Assembly: GCA_016748015.1 (NCBI GenBank)
Contig: JAAOMT010000591.1
Span: 261,532-325,531 of the forward strand
Source of the DNA: Geosiphon pyriformis
Lineage: Eukaryota; Glomeromycota; Glomeromycetes; Archaeosporales; Geosiphonaceae
DNA length: 64,000 nucleotides
Reading direction: 5' to 3'
Position numbers and translations under genes: made by a program. Of the stretch, positions 47,284 through 57,810 are shown in pieces. Every line of letters begins with the position of its first letter. Position 1 is the first letter of the stretch. Under the pieces are notes generated by a model that made no database searches, was not told the origin of the DNA, and saw nothing but the letters and a program-made list of their open reading frames with translations.

Positions 47284-49464
47284 AACAAAAATGCCACTGT
47301 TAACAGTAGTCTTGTATTTAAACAGAAAAGGTTGTGAAGTGTCTAACTGAATAGCAAAAGAAATAAAAGCAGCAAAAAAACTTCTCTCAATAAAAGCACT
47401 TTTTCAGGAATTTGGGACATAGGAGAAAAAAAGTTTTTTAGTTTTTTTTAAATATGATTTTTAAGAAAACATTGTTAAAAAAATAGTTTTTTTATTTGGT
47501 TTTAACAGTTTTATAGTCTATAATTAATTATTATATGTAATTTAATTTTGTATCTAAAAACATGTATTAAAAATAAAATATTATAATAAAAAAAGAGCTT
47601 AGATTTAAGACTAATTTGTCTAAAAACTTTCTTAAAAAAACTTTACACCACTTATTTCTATATAAATTGATTTTTTTTAAGTAAGTACAGACAAAAATCA
47701 AGATAACTTTAGTGATTAAATTTTTAAATATAACAAAAATTCTTGACTAATTGTTTAAATATTATTTTTTGAATTTGTAAGTTTTAAGTTAGATGTTTAT
47801 AAACTTATTGCAATATTCAGTTAAGTTAAAAATTAGTTCTGTAAATAATTTTTTATAAGCATTGTAAAAAATTTTTTGAATAACAAAAATTTTTTGGTCA
47901 ATAATTTGTTTAATATATTTTATTATAACAATTATTTTTTAATATTCAAAATATTAAAAAATTTCTATTACTTTAATACAGTTTGTTTTTTAAAACATTC
48001 TGATATTATGTTTAAAAAAATATTGTTGAACAAATATAAACTAATTATAGATTAAAAAATTTTTGTTATTAGAAAAAATTGTGTTTTAAAAGCCTAGTAT
48101 TTTTATGATTTAAGAAGACTTTAACTTATATAAATAATTTTTTGGTTAAATCTAATAAGATTGTTTTAGTTTTGGTTGTTTAAACTTTTTTGCTCAAAAA
48201 ATTTTCTAATATTTAAGAGTATTTGCATAAGTTGTAAATAGAAGCAATAAGTATTTACACCAATAGTTTATTAAAAAATTTAGATATTATAAAAGTAATT
48301 AATAAGACAATAGCTTATTTTTTTAATATTAAGATGAATATAAATATCAAAGTACATAAATTGCTATTTTTAATAATGATAGAATTGTAAACAATTGTTT
48401 TAGTATTAAAAAATATTTTTTTTTGCTTAATAATTTTGTATATAAATTGTTAAATTGTTATTAGTATTTATATTTTAGAGCTTAAACTTAATTTGCTTAA
48501 TTTTTAAAATAAGCATTGAATAAAAAAACATTATATAGCTAATTTGATTAAGTTAAAAAATATTTTTATAAGATGAATAAAAATCAAAGACCATTTGGAA
48601 AACATGATTAAATAAATGTTCTTATATATATTATGATCTAATTTTATTTAGCTTTTTTTGTTAGAGTTTATGAGAAATTTATTATAGTTAATAATTTGGT
48701 TATGTTAGATAATATTTGTTATTTTGTTTATAATATTATTAAACTGTTTATTGTGTTCAATAAAAAGTAGATCTTAGTACAAAAATTGTAAATAGTTTAC
48801 TTATTTAAGACATAAACTGGGCTTGTATTACCATAATTTAATATTCAAACTCTTATATGCTTTTTAAATTTATCAACAAAATTTTGGTTGTTTTTTACAT
48901 ATATTTAATAAAAGCAGTCCATAGAAAATTACTGATTGTAATTAGAAAAAAACTTTATAATATAGATTATTTAGGTATTTTATGCTTGTTGTATAGTAAT
49001 ATTAAACTGCTTAATTATGTTTTTACTTGTCCAAAAAATGTCTTTGTGTAATCTAAAATTTTGCTTGATCATATTAAACTATAAAAATTTCTGATAGAAG
49101 CCTGTTTTTTTTGTTGTTTTTGATACTGCACACTTTTTTTTTAAGAAATTTAGATGTTATATTACATAATATTGTATAAAAATTTTATTTGTTATTTGGC
49201 TAAAAAACATTACAGTAAGTTATAAATATTTAGATTGAAATTCAGAGAAGAGTGACTTAATAAATAATAAAAAAGTATTGCTTAATGTTTCTTATAATCT
49301 GTCTAGTTTTTTGTTAATTGAAATAATTTATTTGCTTGATATTATTAAGTTATTTGCTGTTAGTTTTGAATTACATAATATTTATTTATTTTTTTTGGAT
49401 GTGAACAATAGTATAAAAATTTATATAAGTATATAGTATTATTTTAATTAACTTAAATAACTGG

Positions 49465-50193
49465 TGTTATAGGTGATTATTTTGAGTGTTAGAACAAATA
49501 ATAAACTTGTAACTTGGTATTCAATAGCTGTTAATAATAGTAATCTTTAAAAATTTTGGAGTTTGAAGATTTTAATTGAGTTTTTTATATAATAAACAGA
49601 AATTTAATTAATAGTTTCTTCCAAAAATTTATAAGTTTTTTACTCTTGTTTTTAGGTCTTTTATTAGACTATTTTTAATGTTAATTACTTAGTGCTTAAT
49701 CTCTTTAATTAATTAGTCGATAACAAAAAAAATAAAACAAAAGAAAATAAAAAAAAATAAAAAAAGAAAATAAAAAATTAGTATTTTGTTAATAGTTATA
49801 ATCAAGAGCTATTGGTCCAATGTAGTTAAGTATTGACTTTTATTAACATAGAGTATTAATAATATAAAATATATTAATATTACTTTAATCAAGTAATAAT
49901 AATATGAATTTGGGTAATAATGGATGTTTTATTAATATAAGTATAATTCTACTTCAAATTATAGAAAACTATCTTTTAAAAAAGAAGTATTGTTGTTTAA
50001 AACTGAATTGTCTGTCTTTTTTGCTTCTAATATTTTTACTATATATACATAATTTATATTATATGAGATTTTTTAAAATCTTTCAATTTTTTTAAAAAAA
50101 ATCTTGGAATTCTGAAATTTTTTTTTTTACTATGCCTATTTTTGATTGGCTATTTTATCTACTTATAATAATTCATAATTTTTATAAGTAATA
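49465..50193 (-). repeat. Solo LTR S2 (G1 family)
   Basis: Minus-strand LTR; its plus-strand edge reads TGTTATAGGTGATTATTTTG and its other end TTATAAGTAATA. It matches the G1 5' LTR across the LINE B insertion point. The flanks CTGG (49461-49464) and CTAA (50194-50197) would be identical before G-to-A decay. It is inserted in the 3' end of fossil LINE F. Confidence 0.7.
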
Positions 50194-51690
50194 CTAATTA
50201 TATATAATAAGAGCATAAGTTATGTTTAATTAAGATTAGTTAATTTGTTTCTTTATACTAAATAATAATTGGACTGTATTTGTTAAATAATAATAATAAT
50301 AATAAATTTGTAATTAATTTTAAGATATTTAAGTTTTGTTTTATTAATATAAAATTTTATATTAAGCTTATTGCTTTTTTGGATTTTTTTATTATTAATA
50401 TTATTAATTTTGCTATTAGCTTTAAGTTAAATTTTTTAAAATCAGAATTTATTAAGTTGGTTTTGTTAATTAAATTTATTATTAAACTTATTAATATTTT
50501 AATATTTTTTTTGTTTTGTATATTAAATTAAAAAAATATTTTATAATTGAAAAAAAATTGTTATTTTTAAAAAAGTTATTAATAAATTAAATAAAAAAAC
50601 TGGTAATTTAAAAAAAAAATTTAAAATTTATAAATAAAATTTAATTTTTATTTATTATAATATAATAATAATATTTTAAAATAATACATAATTAATCTTA
50701 AAATAAATTATAAATTAAAAATAATAATATAAATAATTTAAATTATATTGTTAATTAAAATATATTTGCTTAAATAATAGTTTTTTAAAAGCTTTAAACA
50801 TTTAATATTAAGTTAAATATAAATAAAACTGCTAAATAAATAAGTAATACAATTAAAAATAATAATATATTAATTGTTTATATATATAAAATGTCTTTTT
50901 AGAATAATTTTTATTAAATTTAATTTAAATAGAATTTGTATTTAATTATATGCATAAAAATACATAAATTATATTTATTTTAGAATACTTAGTTTATTAT
51001 ATTATAATAAATAGAAATAAAATTTTATATGTTAAAATAAAAAAATAAAATTTATTATTATTATTATGTATTTAATGAGTGTAGCCCAATCCCAAAAATA
51101 TCTTATATGTTAAAATTGATTTTATTTAAAAATTTACTTATTAATATTGTTTATTTTAATATTTATTATATTGCAATTAAAAATAAAATTTTAATATATT
51201 TATTATTATTTTTATATTATAAAATATAGTTTAATTATTAATTATTTTTATATATATATTATGTTTAATTATAATAAAAAATATCATTTTAAATTATTAT
51301 ATAAGATAATTTACAATTTTTTTATTTCAATTTAGCATTAAAATTTTTTTAAAAAAATAGGTTTATAAATAAATTATATATATATATTTTTATATTATAT
51401 AATAAAAAATATAAAAATAATAATTATGCAATAAGAATTATTATTAATTACAAGTATTATATTAAATACAATAATAATAATAATAATAATATAAATGCTT
51501 TTTTATAAATTTATTTGTTATTGAAATTTTGAACCAAAAATTTTTTTATAATGGTTTATTAATATCAAAAAATAATAATTTCTATTTTTTTAATTTTTAT
51601 AATATTTGCACCAATTAATTAAAAACTTGAGCTCATTATTTAATTATTTTTACATTTACATTTATATTAATATTAATATTAAATTATTAT
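50194..51690. other. AT-only stretch without readable features
   Basis: Almost entirely A and T with AAT/TAA microsatellites (for example 50286-50302, 51471-51490) and no convincing coding sequence. An 83-codon plus-strand ORF at 50280 is low-complexity and is not supported. Near 51070, TTTAATGAGTGTAGCCCAATCC resembles the tail-proximal end of the LINEs, so part may be a further fossil LINE. Confidence 0.5.
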
Positions 51691-51699
51691 TTTTTAGAT

Positions 51700-52221
51700 T
51701 ATTATGATGGAGATAGGTAAATTACCCAACTCTGTAACTGAAGATATCGGTCGCAAAGCCTCTACTACCATTACTTGGTCAAAATTTCGCTTACTCCATA
51801 CCTGATAATACCGGTCAAGAACGTCCGAGTAAATATGGAAAACGATTCAAACAAAGCAAATTACCTTTTTTTTCCTAAACGCAACCAAAGTTCTTTCAAA
51901 AACACACCCCATCCAGTCAATATTGTCACATAAACTAATCATCCAGATTTTGCGGATGGAAAAAAACATGACGCATTAGTCTTGACATCACACGATTTAT
52001 TAATCATCAGAACCAAGAGGATAAAGCTGCGACTTTTAAACTAACCAGATTAAATCAAATATTAATGCCAATTTATTTTTTTCTAGAGATTTCAATTTAG
52101 AGAACTAGTTCAAAATTCAGATCACTTTAATAATTTAATTTTAAAATGGGCTAGAAAGATTAAATGCAATTACATTATATCCAAAGGATAATAAGAAATT
52201 CCATTTCGAATACTGGGTTAA
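51700..52221. other. Compartment boundary; sequence 3' of the peptidase gene
   Basis: GC content rises sharply at about 51,700. No gene or repeat recognised. It probably includes the 3' untranslated region and terminator of the minus-strand peptidase gene; no clear polyadenylation signal can be chosen among many AT-rich candidates. Confidence 0.4.
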
Positions 52222-54399
52222 TCAAAATTTGGCAAGTGCACCAATTGGGTCCCAGGCTGGCAAGACTTGAGGTTTTTGTTGCAAAACATCAAGCAACTCT
52301 TTGGGTGCGTCCTTCTTTTCAAGGACTATTTGGTACACCCATTCACTAAACCAATCATCCGACATGACGAAGTAACCCTTTTGTCCACGATCTTCACCCC
52401 ATGAATTCTCAACGCGCCAGCGAACCGGTTTCCCGTTTTCCAAATTTACGCCTAACAACAATTGTTGAAAAAAAGGGTATCAACTTAATAGTTCGGTTTC
52501 TCTAGCAAAACCTCAACATCCGAGGAAAAATGATTTTGAATTCTTACCAGTAAAAACCATAGCATGTGTCATTAGACTATCGCCGTATTTTAATCTTTCG
52601 GCTTTATCCAGTTTAAACTTTACATTAAAAGCAAGTTCGTATTCGTAAACCTTATTATCGAGTATACCCAACGGGGTATTCGAGAATTTGCCTACATCAG
52701 CACCAAACCAAACCGGTTTACCAGAACGGAGAACTTGAACGGCTAATCGTTTCATTTCTTCAATTTTAATATTCACATATCGAATGGGATGACCACCTTG
52801 AATATTACCAAGATATGCCACCGTATATAAAGAAAGATATGGATTACGAGGATCATTCACCAACGAAAAAGCATCTTGGGCCTATTTTGAATTGTTTTTA
52901 GAAAAATTTTCAAGTTAACTAAAGGTCAAATAAAAAACTTATTTCTACCTTATAACCAATCATTTCCAAGAATCGCTTGGGTGTTAAACCTTCGTGGTGA
53001 TGATATTTTCCGTCTTTGTCACGGAAACTCCAATCGAACACTTTTGGAGGTTCACCCAAAGAGATTGCCAAAATACGATAGATATCTTCCATCATTTTTA
53101 CTTTGGCACTACGCAGAGAATGGCCACTTTGCCCGGAAGCGTGCATTTGTCGCAATTGATAAGCAAACTCCCGAAGTTTCGTAGTCACTAACCAGTTTAC
53201 TCGGCCGGAATTGGATGAATTATAGCTTTCAGGGAATGCCTATGGTCAGAATAATGGGAAGAATATTGTTGGAAAGATCTGTGTAATAATGAAAAGGGAA
53301 TAATTGGAATACATACCGCTTTAGGTGTGACCCCATACTTCTCCAAAAGATTAATCACCATATCCCATTGTCCGCCATCCTGGACCGGATTATAAAGCAA
53401 GTATTGAATTAAGCGAGAACCCGTCTCTTGCCCCACAAGCTCAATCATGTTCTCAAGAAAGACTAATAAGAAAAAATTTCATATTTGATATGAATGAATA
53501 AGAAATCAGTAAAAAATATAATGCCACAAGGATAGAAATCTACTAATCATAATGAAAATTCACTAACAATTAGCTTTCTCCAGTTTATCATAAAAAAATA
53601 GGAACGGTTGCGATAATTCGAACTCATCAAGATTATACCTATTAATTAAAAAATTCAAGTTAAGAATGAAGCATTTCTGAGGGAATATTTGAGTTTTTAA
53701 AAAATTAAGAGATGTAACTCCTAATTTGGTTCATATTATCAAAAGGAACTCACTTTTTCATCACGATCAATCGCATCACATTGGTAGCGGCAAATAGCCA
53801 ACACCTTCCAGAGGATTTCTGGTTGGTAGCTTTACCTTCCAACTCAATTTTTTCTGAAAAGACGTGAATGTCTTTTACAGTGACCTTTTCAAAAAAGGTA
53901 AAATTTTAAAAAATCAACCCTCATTATGTCCTGAGCAATTGAACATTTGATCCAAACCATCTTTTTCCATTATATAATTTTTATATTATATACTTACATC
54001 ACGACTTAATAAAACTTTTGTCATGTCATCGCCAGTGATAGCGTTTAATGCCAATTTGTTCTTAGGATCATCGTTAAAAATTTTCCTGAATGATGTTCAA
54101 TGGGGAAAATGACATTTGAAATTTTGATGATAAAAAGCTTATGTGTAACATGCGTGTGATAATTATATCACATGAATAACCTACGAGAACTCCGCAAGAT
54201 ATTCTTCTGTCAATGTGGCACTTATTTCTCTTTTTTCATTTTCAGCGGTTCCCTCGGTTATTCCCCAACCAAAATTGTTCTCTTGGTATTTATTATCATA
54301 ATTCGTGACTACAGAAGCTTTATTATCGTTCGATGCCCCCCTTCGGTTAGACGACGAAAATTTAAGCTTAGAACTAAGACGCGACTGTCGGTTACCCAT
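52222..54399 (-). CDS. BLMH: Bleomycin hydrolase-type cysteine peptidase (family C1B)
   Basis: Eight exons: 54399-54185, 54085-53998, 53884-53754, 53638-53568, 53462-53317, 53239-52949, 52881-52548 and 52451-52222. All introns are GT-AG and the frame closes at 501 codons. Catalytic residues of papain-like family C1B are visible: Cys with its Gln/Gly context in QKSSGRCWLFA (exon 3), His in LMTHAMVFTG (exon 7) and Asn in VENSWGEDRG (exon 8). The C-terminus (LPAWDPIGALAKF) resembles that of the yeast and animal enzymes, whose tail lies in the active site. These hexameric cytosolic aminopeptidases cut homocysteine thiolactone and bleomycin. Length is a little above the 455-483 of known members because of a Ser/Arg/Asn-rich N-terminus beginning MGNRQSRL, a possible N-myristoylation signal. 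Confidence 0.92.
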
Positions 54400-54979
54400 T
54401 ATATCTGTTCTCTTTAGTTTCAGCAAGTGTTCAATTCGGTTGGGAAAAAAATCATGGCATCGGTTGTAGGTCGAGGGTTTTTATCAAATTGTCTTCTGAA
54501 ACAGACGCGCAACGTGTGATACTCATGCAAGCCACCAATTTGTGTTCATCACTGCGTGATACTTGTCAATCAGTAGATGGAGTTAATTTCCAATAAAGTT
54601 GGATCAGAGATGCCATTTTTCTAAAAAGAAAGTTCTTTGATTCTTTTGATGAAATTGATTATCATTCTATCAATTATTTAATAGAGATCATTTGAAGGGA
54701 TATACATAATATTTACTGGACAAAAAGCAATTTCAAAAGTTGCAGCAATTGTTTGAAGCCAAAAAAAACTCTTGGTTCTTTAATTGCAAATGAAATGTTT
54801 TTTTAACAACAATTATTCTGAGATATTTGGTTTTTTCTTGGGAAACGCATACCATTCTATGAGATTCCCAAATTAGTCAGGTATGAATTATAATTTTTTA
54901 TTAAGCTTGTGAAGCTCCCGTAGTAATTACCTAGTAGATAGATGTTAGCGTATTTAAAGTAAAAAATCAGTTATTCCTA
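54400..54979. other. Spacer between CCT5 3' end and peptidase 5' end
   Basis: 580 bp with no ORF of note. Both neighbours are on the minus strand, so this holds the CCT5 3' region and the peptidase promoter. No firm TATA box or terminator can be named. Confidence 0.4.
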
Positions 54980-57498
54980 TTAAATGAACGACGAAATCTA
55001 GAAACAAAAAATCGAAATATATTTACATCGTCAATCTTCAGAATCATTTTTACTAGTTGTGTCGCCAATAGGTATTGTTGGCGTTTTGAAATAAGCGGAT
55101 CGAAAACAAATTGCTCTTTCATATCTTGAAAAGTAAAAGTTATGAGAGAATTTTAGCTTTTTTTTTTAGAGTGTTAGATGAAATCTTTTATAAGTGTACC
55201 GTTAGATCCGGTGTTCAAGCAATCAATTCCCAGTCTATTGTTGTTTTCTGTCACCTGACGAGATTTAATATTAGAGAGGGTTTCAATTGGTGATAAACCC
55301 GAATTTTCTGCCAAAGCTAAAGGCGTTGCGTCTAAAGCGTTCGCAAAAGCGCGCATGGCGTATTGTTCAATTGTTGATATCTATTAAAAAAAAAATTTTT
55401 TATGTCAATTTTTGAATTCCTCCATTTCCAAATTTCTATTTGATATTACCTGTCCGGCAGCCTTAGAGACAGCCAATGAGCAACTGATTTCAGCCGCCCC
55501 ACCACCATATACCACACGATTATCTCTGATAAGATTACGTACGACACAAAGAGCATCATGAATTGCTCTTTTAGCTTCGTCAATAATCTAAAGTGGATGA
55601 CTTGAGATAGGTTTGGGAAAATCTTGATTTATATCATAAAATATTTTAATGCCAACCATTTTGTTAGTGCCTCTCACAAATACTGTCACTGCTCGTGTAT
55701 TTGAGCATTCTTCGATCACAAGCATGCGATCCTTTGTAGTTCCAAAAGAGATTTCTCGCACAAGACCAGCTGCACCCAGTTTTTCGGGTCGAAGGTCTTC
55801 AAAACGTGGAACGATCCGGCCATTTGTAGCAATAGCTATTAGCTAAAGTATTGTGATCAATGAATTTTCATACGTCTTATTAGCAGCAATCTATTAACTT
55901 AAACTTTAAAAAGATAGCCAGGCTTTCAATACTTACTTCAATCTCAGGCCCACCAACCCAGCGAACTGCCGGTAGTTGATTTTGCATTAACAAATGATTC
56001 GCTTCGTCATCAAATCCCCATTGGCAGATAACCAGATTCGCACCAGTATCTTTAACTCGTTTTATCATTTCTTCAAACTTTTCCCGTTCATATGTTTGTA
56101 ATTTTTTATACTCTTCAACGGAGGTAATGTCCAATTTATGTTTTGTCTTCGGTTTCGGAGGTTCAAAAGGACATGTCAAAATGGCAATTTTGGCATTGCG
56201 AATTTCTCGAGGCATTTGTGGGTGTGACATGTCCTTATCAACGATTACCCCTTGGACTAAGACGGTGTCAACGAGTGATCCTCCAACCTTTCCATCAACC
56301 TTTATCAGTTCAAAATCAACATCTTTACGTTCAAAGTCGGCGACTGAGAGCACAGCATCGACTGCGATTTGAGCAAATTGTTCATGATGCTTGGAAACAC
56401 TAAATGGGGATGATTTTGATTTTTGATATACGTTCCAATTAAAATGAAGGCAATAACAATGAGAATATGTACAACTTACATTTTGCTGCTGAGACTCGTT
56501 ATAGCTGTCTTAAATAAATTATCTGTATTTTCCTTTGTGAAATCTACCACATCTGAGATGGTATCCAAATGATCTACGGCAACTTTGCATGCCCTTTCAA
56601 AACCATCAGCTATTCGAATTGGATGTATGCCTCTATTCAAAAGATTTTCACTTTGTTCAAGAAGAGCTCCAGCCAGAACTTGGTTTTATAATCAGAACAA
56701 GAAAATTTATTCATTGATGTCAATAGAATATTGTGAACATTGGATAGGAAATTTTGGGCCATGCTGAAATTTAAACATTACAAACCAACAACACCGGTAG
56801 TTCCGTCCCCAATTTCATCATCTTGTGATTTTGATAATTGTACTAATAGCTTCGCAATCTGATGCTCTACTTCCATTTGACTTAAAATAGTAGCACCATC
56901 ATTAGTCACAGTAATATCGCCATCGGGAGAAATCAAGATCTTGTCAAGACCTTTGTAAACCAAAGGTAAAGTTCATAGATCAGAAAATTGTCCGTTAATT
57001 TTTTTTCAAGTAATAAAGAAGGATTCGGAGCATATGTTATAATTAAGGAAAACAAGATAGAATTAATCATTAGATTATAGGGTTGGTTAAGCATCAGAAG
57101 TATGATAGCTTTTCAGACTACTACGACTTTTCTATGAATTAAAAGATTCAGTACAATTTCTGACGAACCCCTTGGACCCAATGATGTTTTGATTATGTTG
57201 GCGACAGTCTTGGCAGCTAAAATGTGAGACTAGAACGAGATTAAAGTTGAGTGAATATAATAGGTTTTGTATCAGAAAGAAAAGTAGAATAAGGGAAACC
57301 CAAAGAATTCTTATTTTAAAAAACATTCTTCTTTTCAAACAGGTAAACTTGATCATGCCATTGAAAACTGAGATTCAATCAACCTACCTTAATGGCCTCA
57401 GCGCCGCTCAACCTGCTTTTGTTTTGCTGTTCACGAAGTATGATGAAAGGCCGACCATATTCGTCGGTCGCGTACATAGCACTCATATTAGGATTCAT
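54980..57498 (-). CDS. CCT5: T-complex protein 1 subunit epsilon (CCT chaperonin)
   Basis: Ten exons: 57498-57388, 57229-57169, 56950-56786, 56678-56480, 56399-55937, 55842-55657, 55587-55450, 55380-55200, 55124-55027 and 54997-54980. Introns are GT-AG and the frame closes at 539 codons, against 541 in human CCT5. Group II chaperonin motifs are present: TNDGATIL and the ATP-site GDGTTGVV (exons 3-4), [15 protein letters not shown] (exon 7) and KMILKIDD at the end. Epsilon identity rests on the N-terminus ([37 protein letters not shown]) and [12 protein letters not shown] in the apical domain. It is one of eight subunits of the cytosolic ring that folds actin and tubulin. The last exon codes for only five residues and the stop. 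Confidence 0.95.
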
Positions 57499-57810
57499 CT
57501 TAAGCTACAGATTCTATCGGGAAGAAAGCTCCACAGGAATTGGCTAAAATTTTAAAAAATCAAAGTATTTTTTGAACCAGATTGATGTACTACAATAGAA
57601 ATTGGAAGGCTAAATTCGTGGATCCTGGATTCAAATTAAATTCATACATTCAAATGTTAATAGTCTAAATTACATATCATTAAGAGTTTGGGTCTTTAAA
57701 ATTTTGAATTTCCATTACTATTCTCCTAAATCTAAAATAAAGTATATTGAACTTGAAGAAGATTCATTCTTTGTAACTTTTCACCTTATTTCTCTATTGT
57801 TTCATTTATT
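57499..57810. other. Spacer between transporter 3' end and CCT5 5' end
   Basis: 312 bp, AT-rich, no gene. It should contain the CCT5 promoter and the transporter 3' end. Confidence 0.4.

Larger units (their letters stand above)
40651..47440 (-). mobile_element. LINE D: APE/RT/RNase H-type non-LTR retrotransposon
   Basis: A minus-strand copy of about 6.8 kb inserted in fossil LINE F. Ends are approximate (a few bases) because both flanks are T-rich; an AGTTTTTTT-like duplication is likely. The 3' end (left) has the tail and the shared block (TAGGTGTGAATCATG at about 40728). The 5' end (right) has GAGAAAAAAAGTTTTTTAG at about 47423-47441. Its ORF1 N-terminus resembles that of LINE A (KKCKGG motif), so these two are close relatives. 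RT has FVDN, and the copy has many stops. Confidence 0.85.
38401..49464 (+). mobile_element. Fossil LINE F (plus strand), interrupted by LINE D
   Basis: These stretches (38401-40650 and 47441-49464) look like plain A/T-rich DNA but align with LINE C ORF2. At 40380-40640 they match the RT region of LINE C at 35870-36140. From 47450 the match resumes without loss (TTAAGAAA...TATTTGGTTTTAACAG versus CTAAGAAA...TATTTGGTATCAG). RNase H traces are at about 48240-48600 and the CCHC-like C-terminal motif at 48857-49051 (ILCLLYSN, LLNYVFTC). The copy ends at about 49464 in the 3' UTR, cut by solo LTR S2. Nearly every C and G has become T or A. The part 38401-40150 is too eroded to assign. Confidence 0.7.

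Noticed and set aside
50280-50531. 83-codon Ile/Phe/Asn-rich ORF
   Set aside because: Low-complexity product of an A/T-only stretch, with no similarity to the element proteins that I could find.
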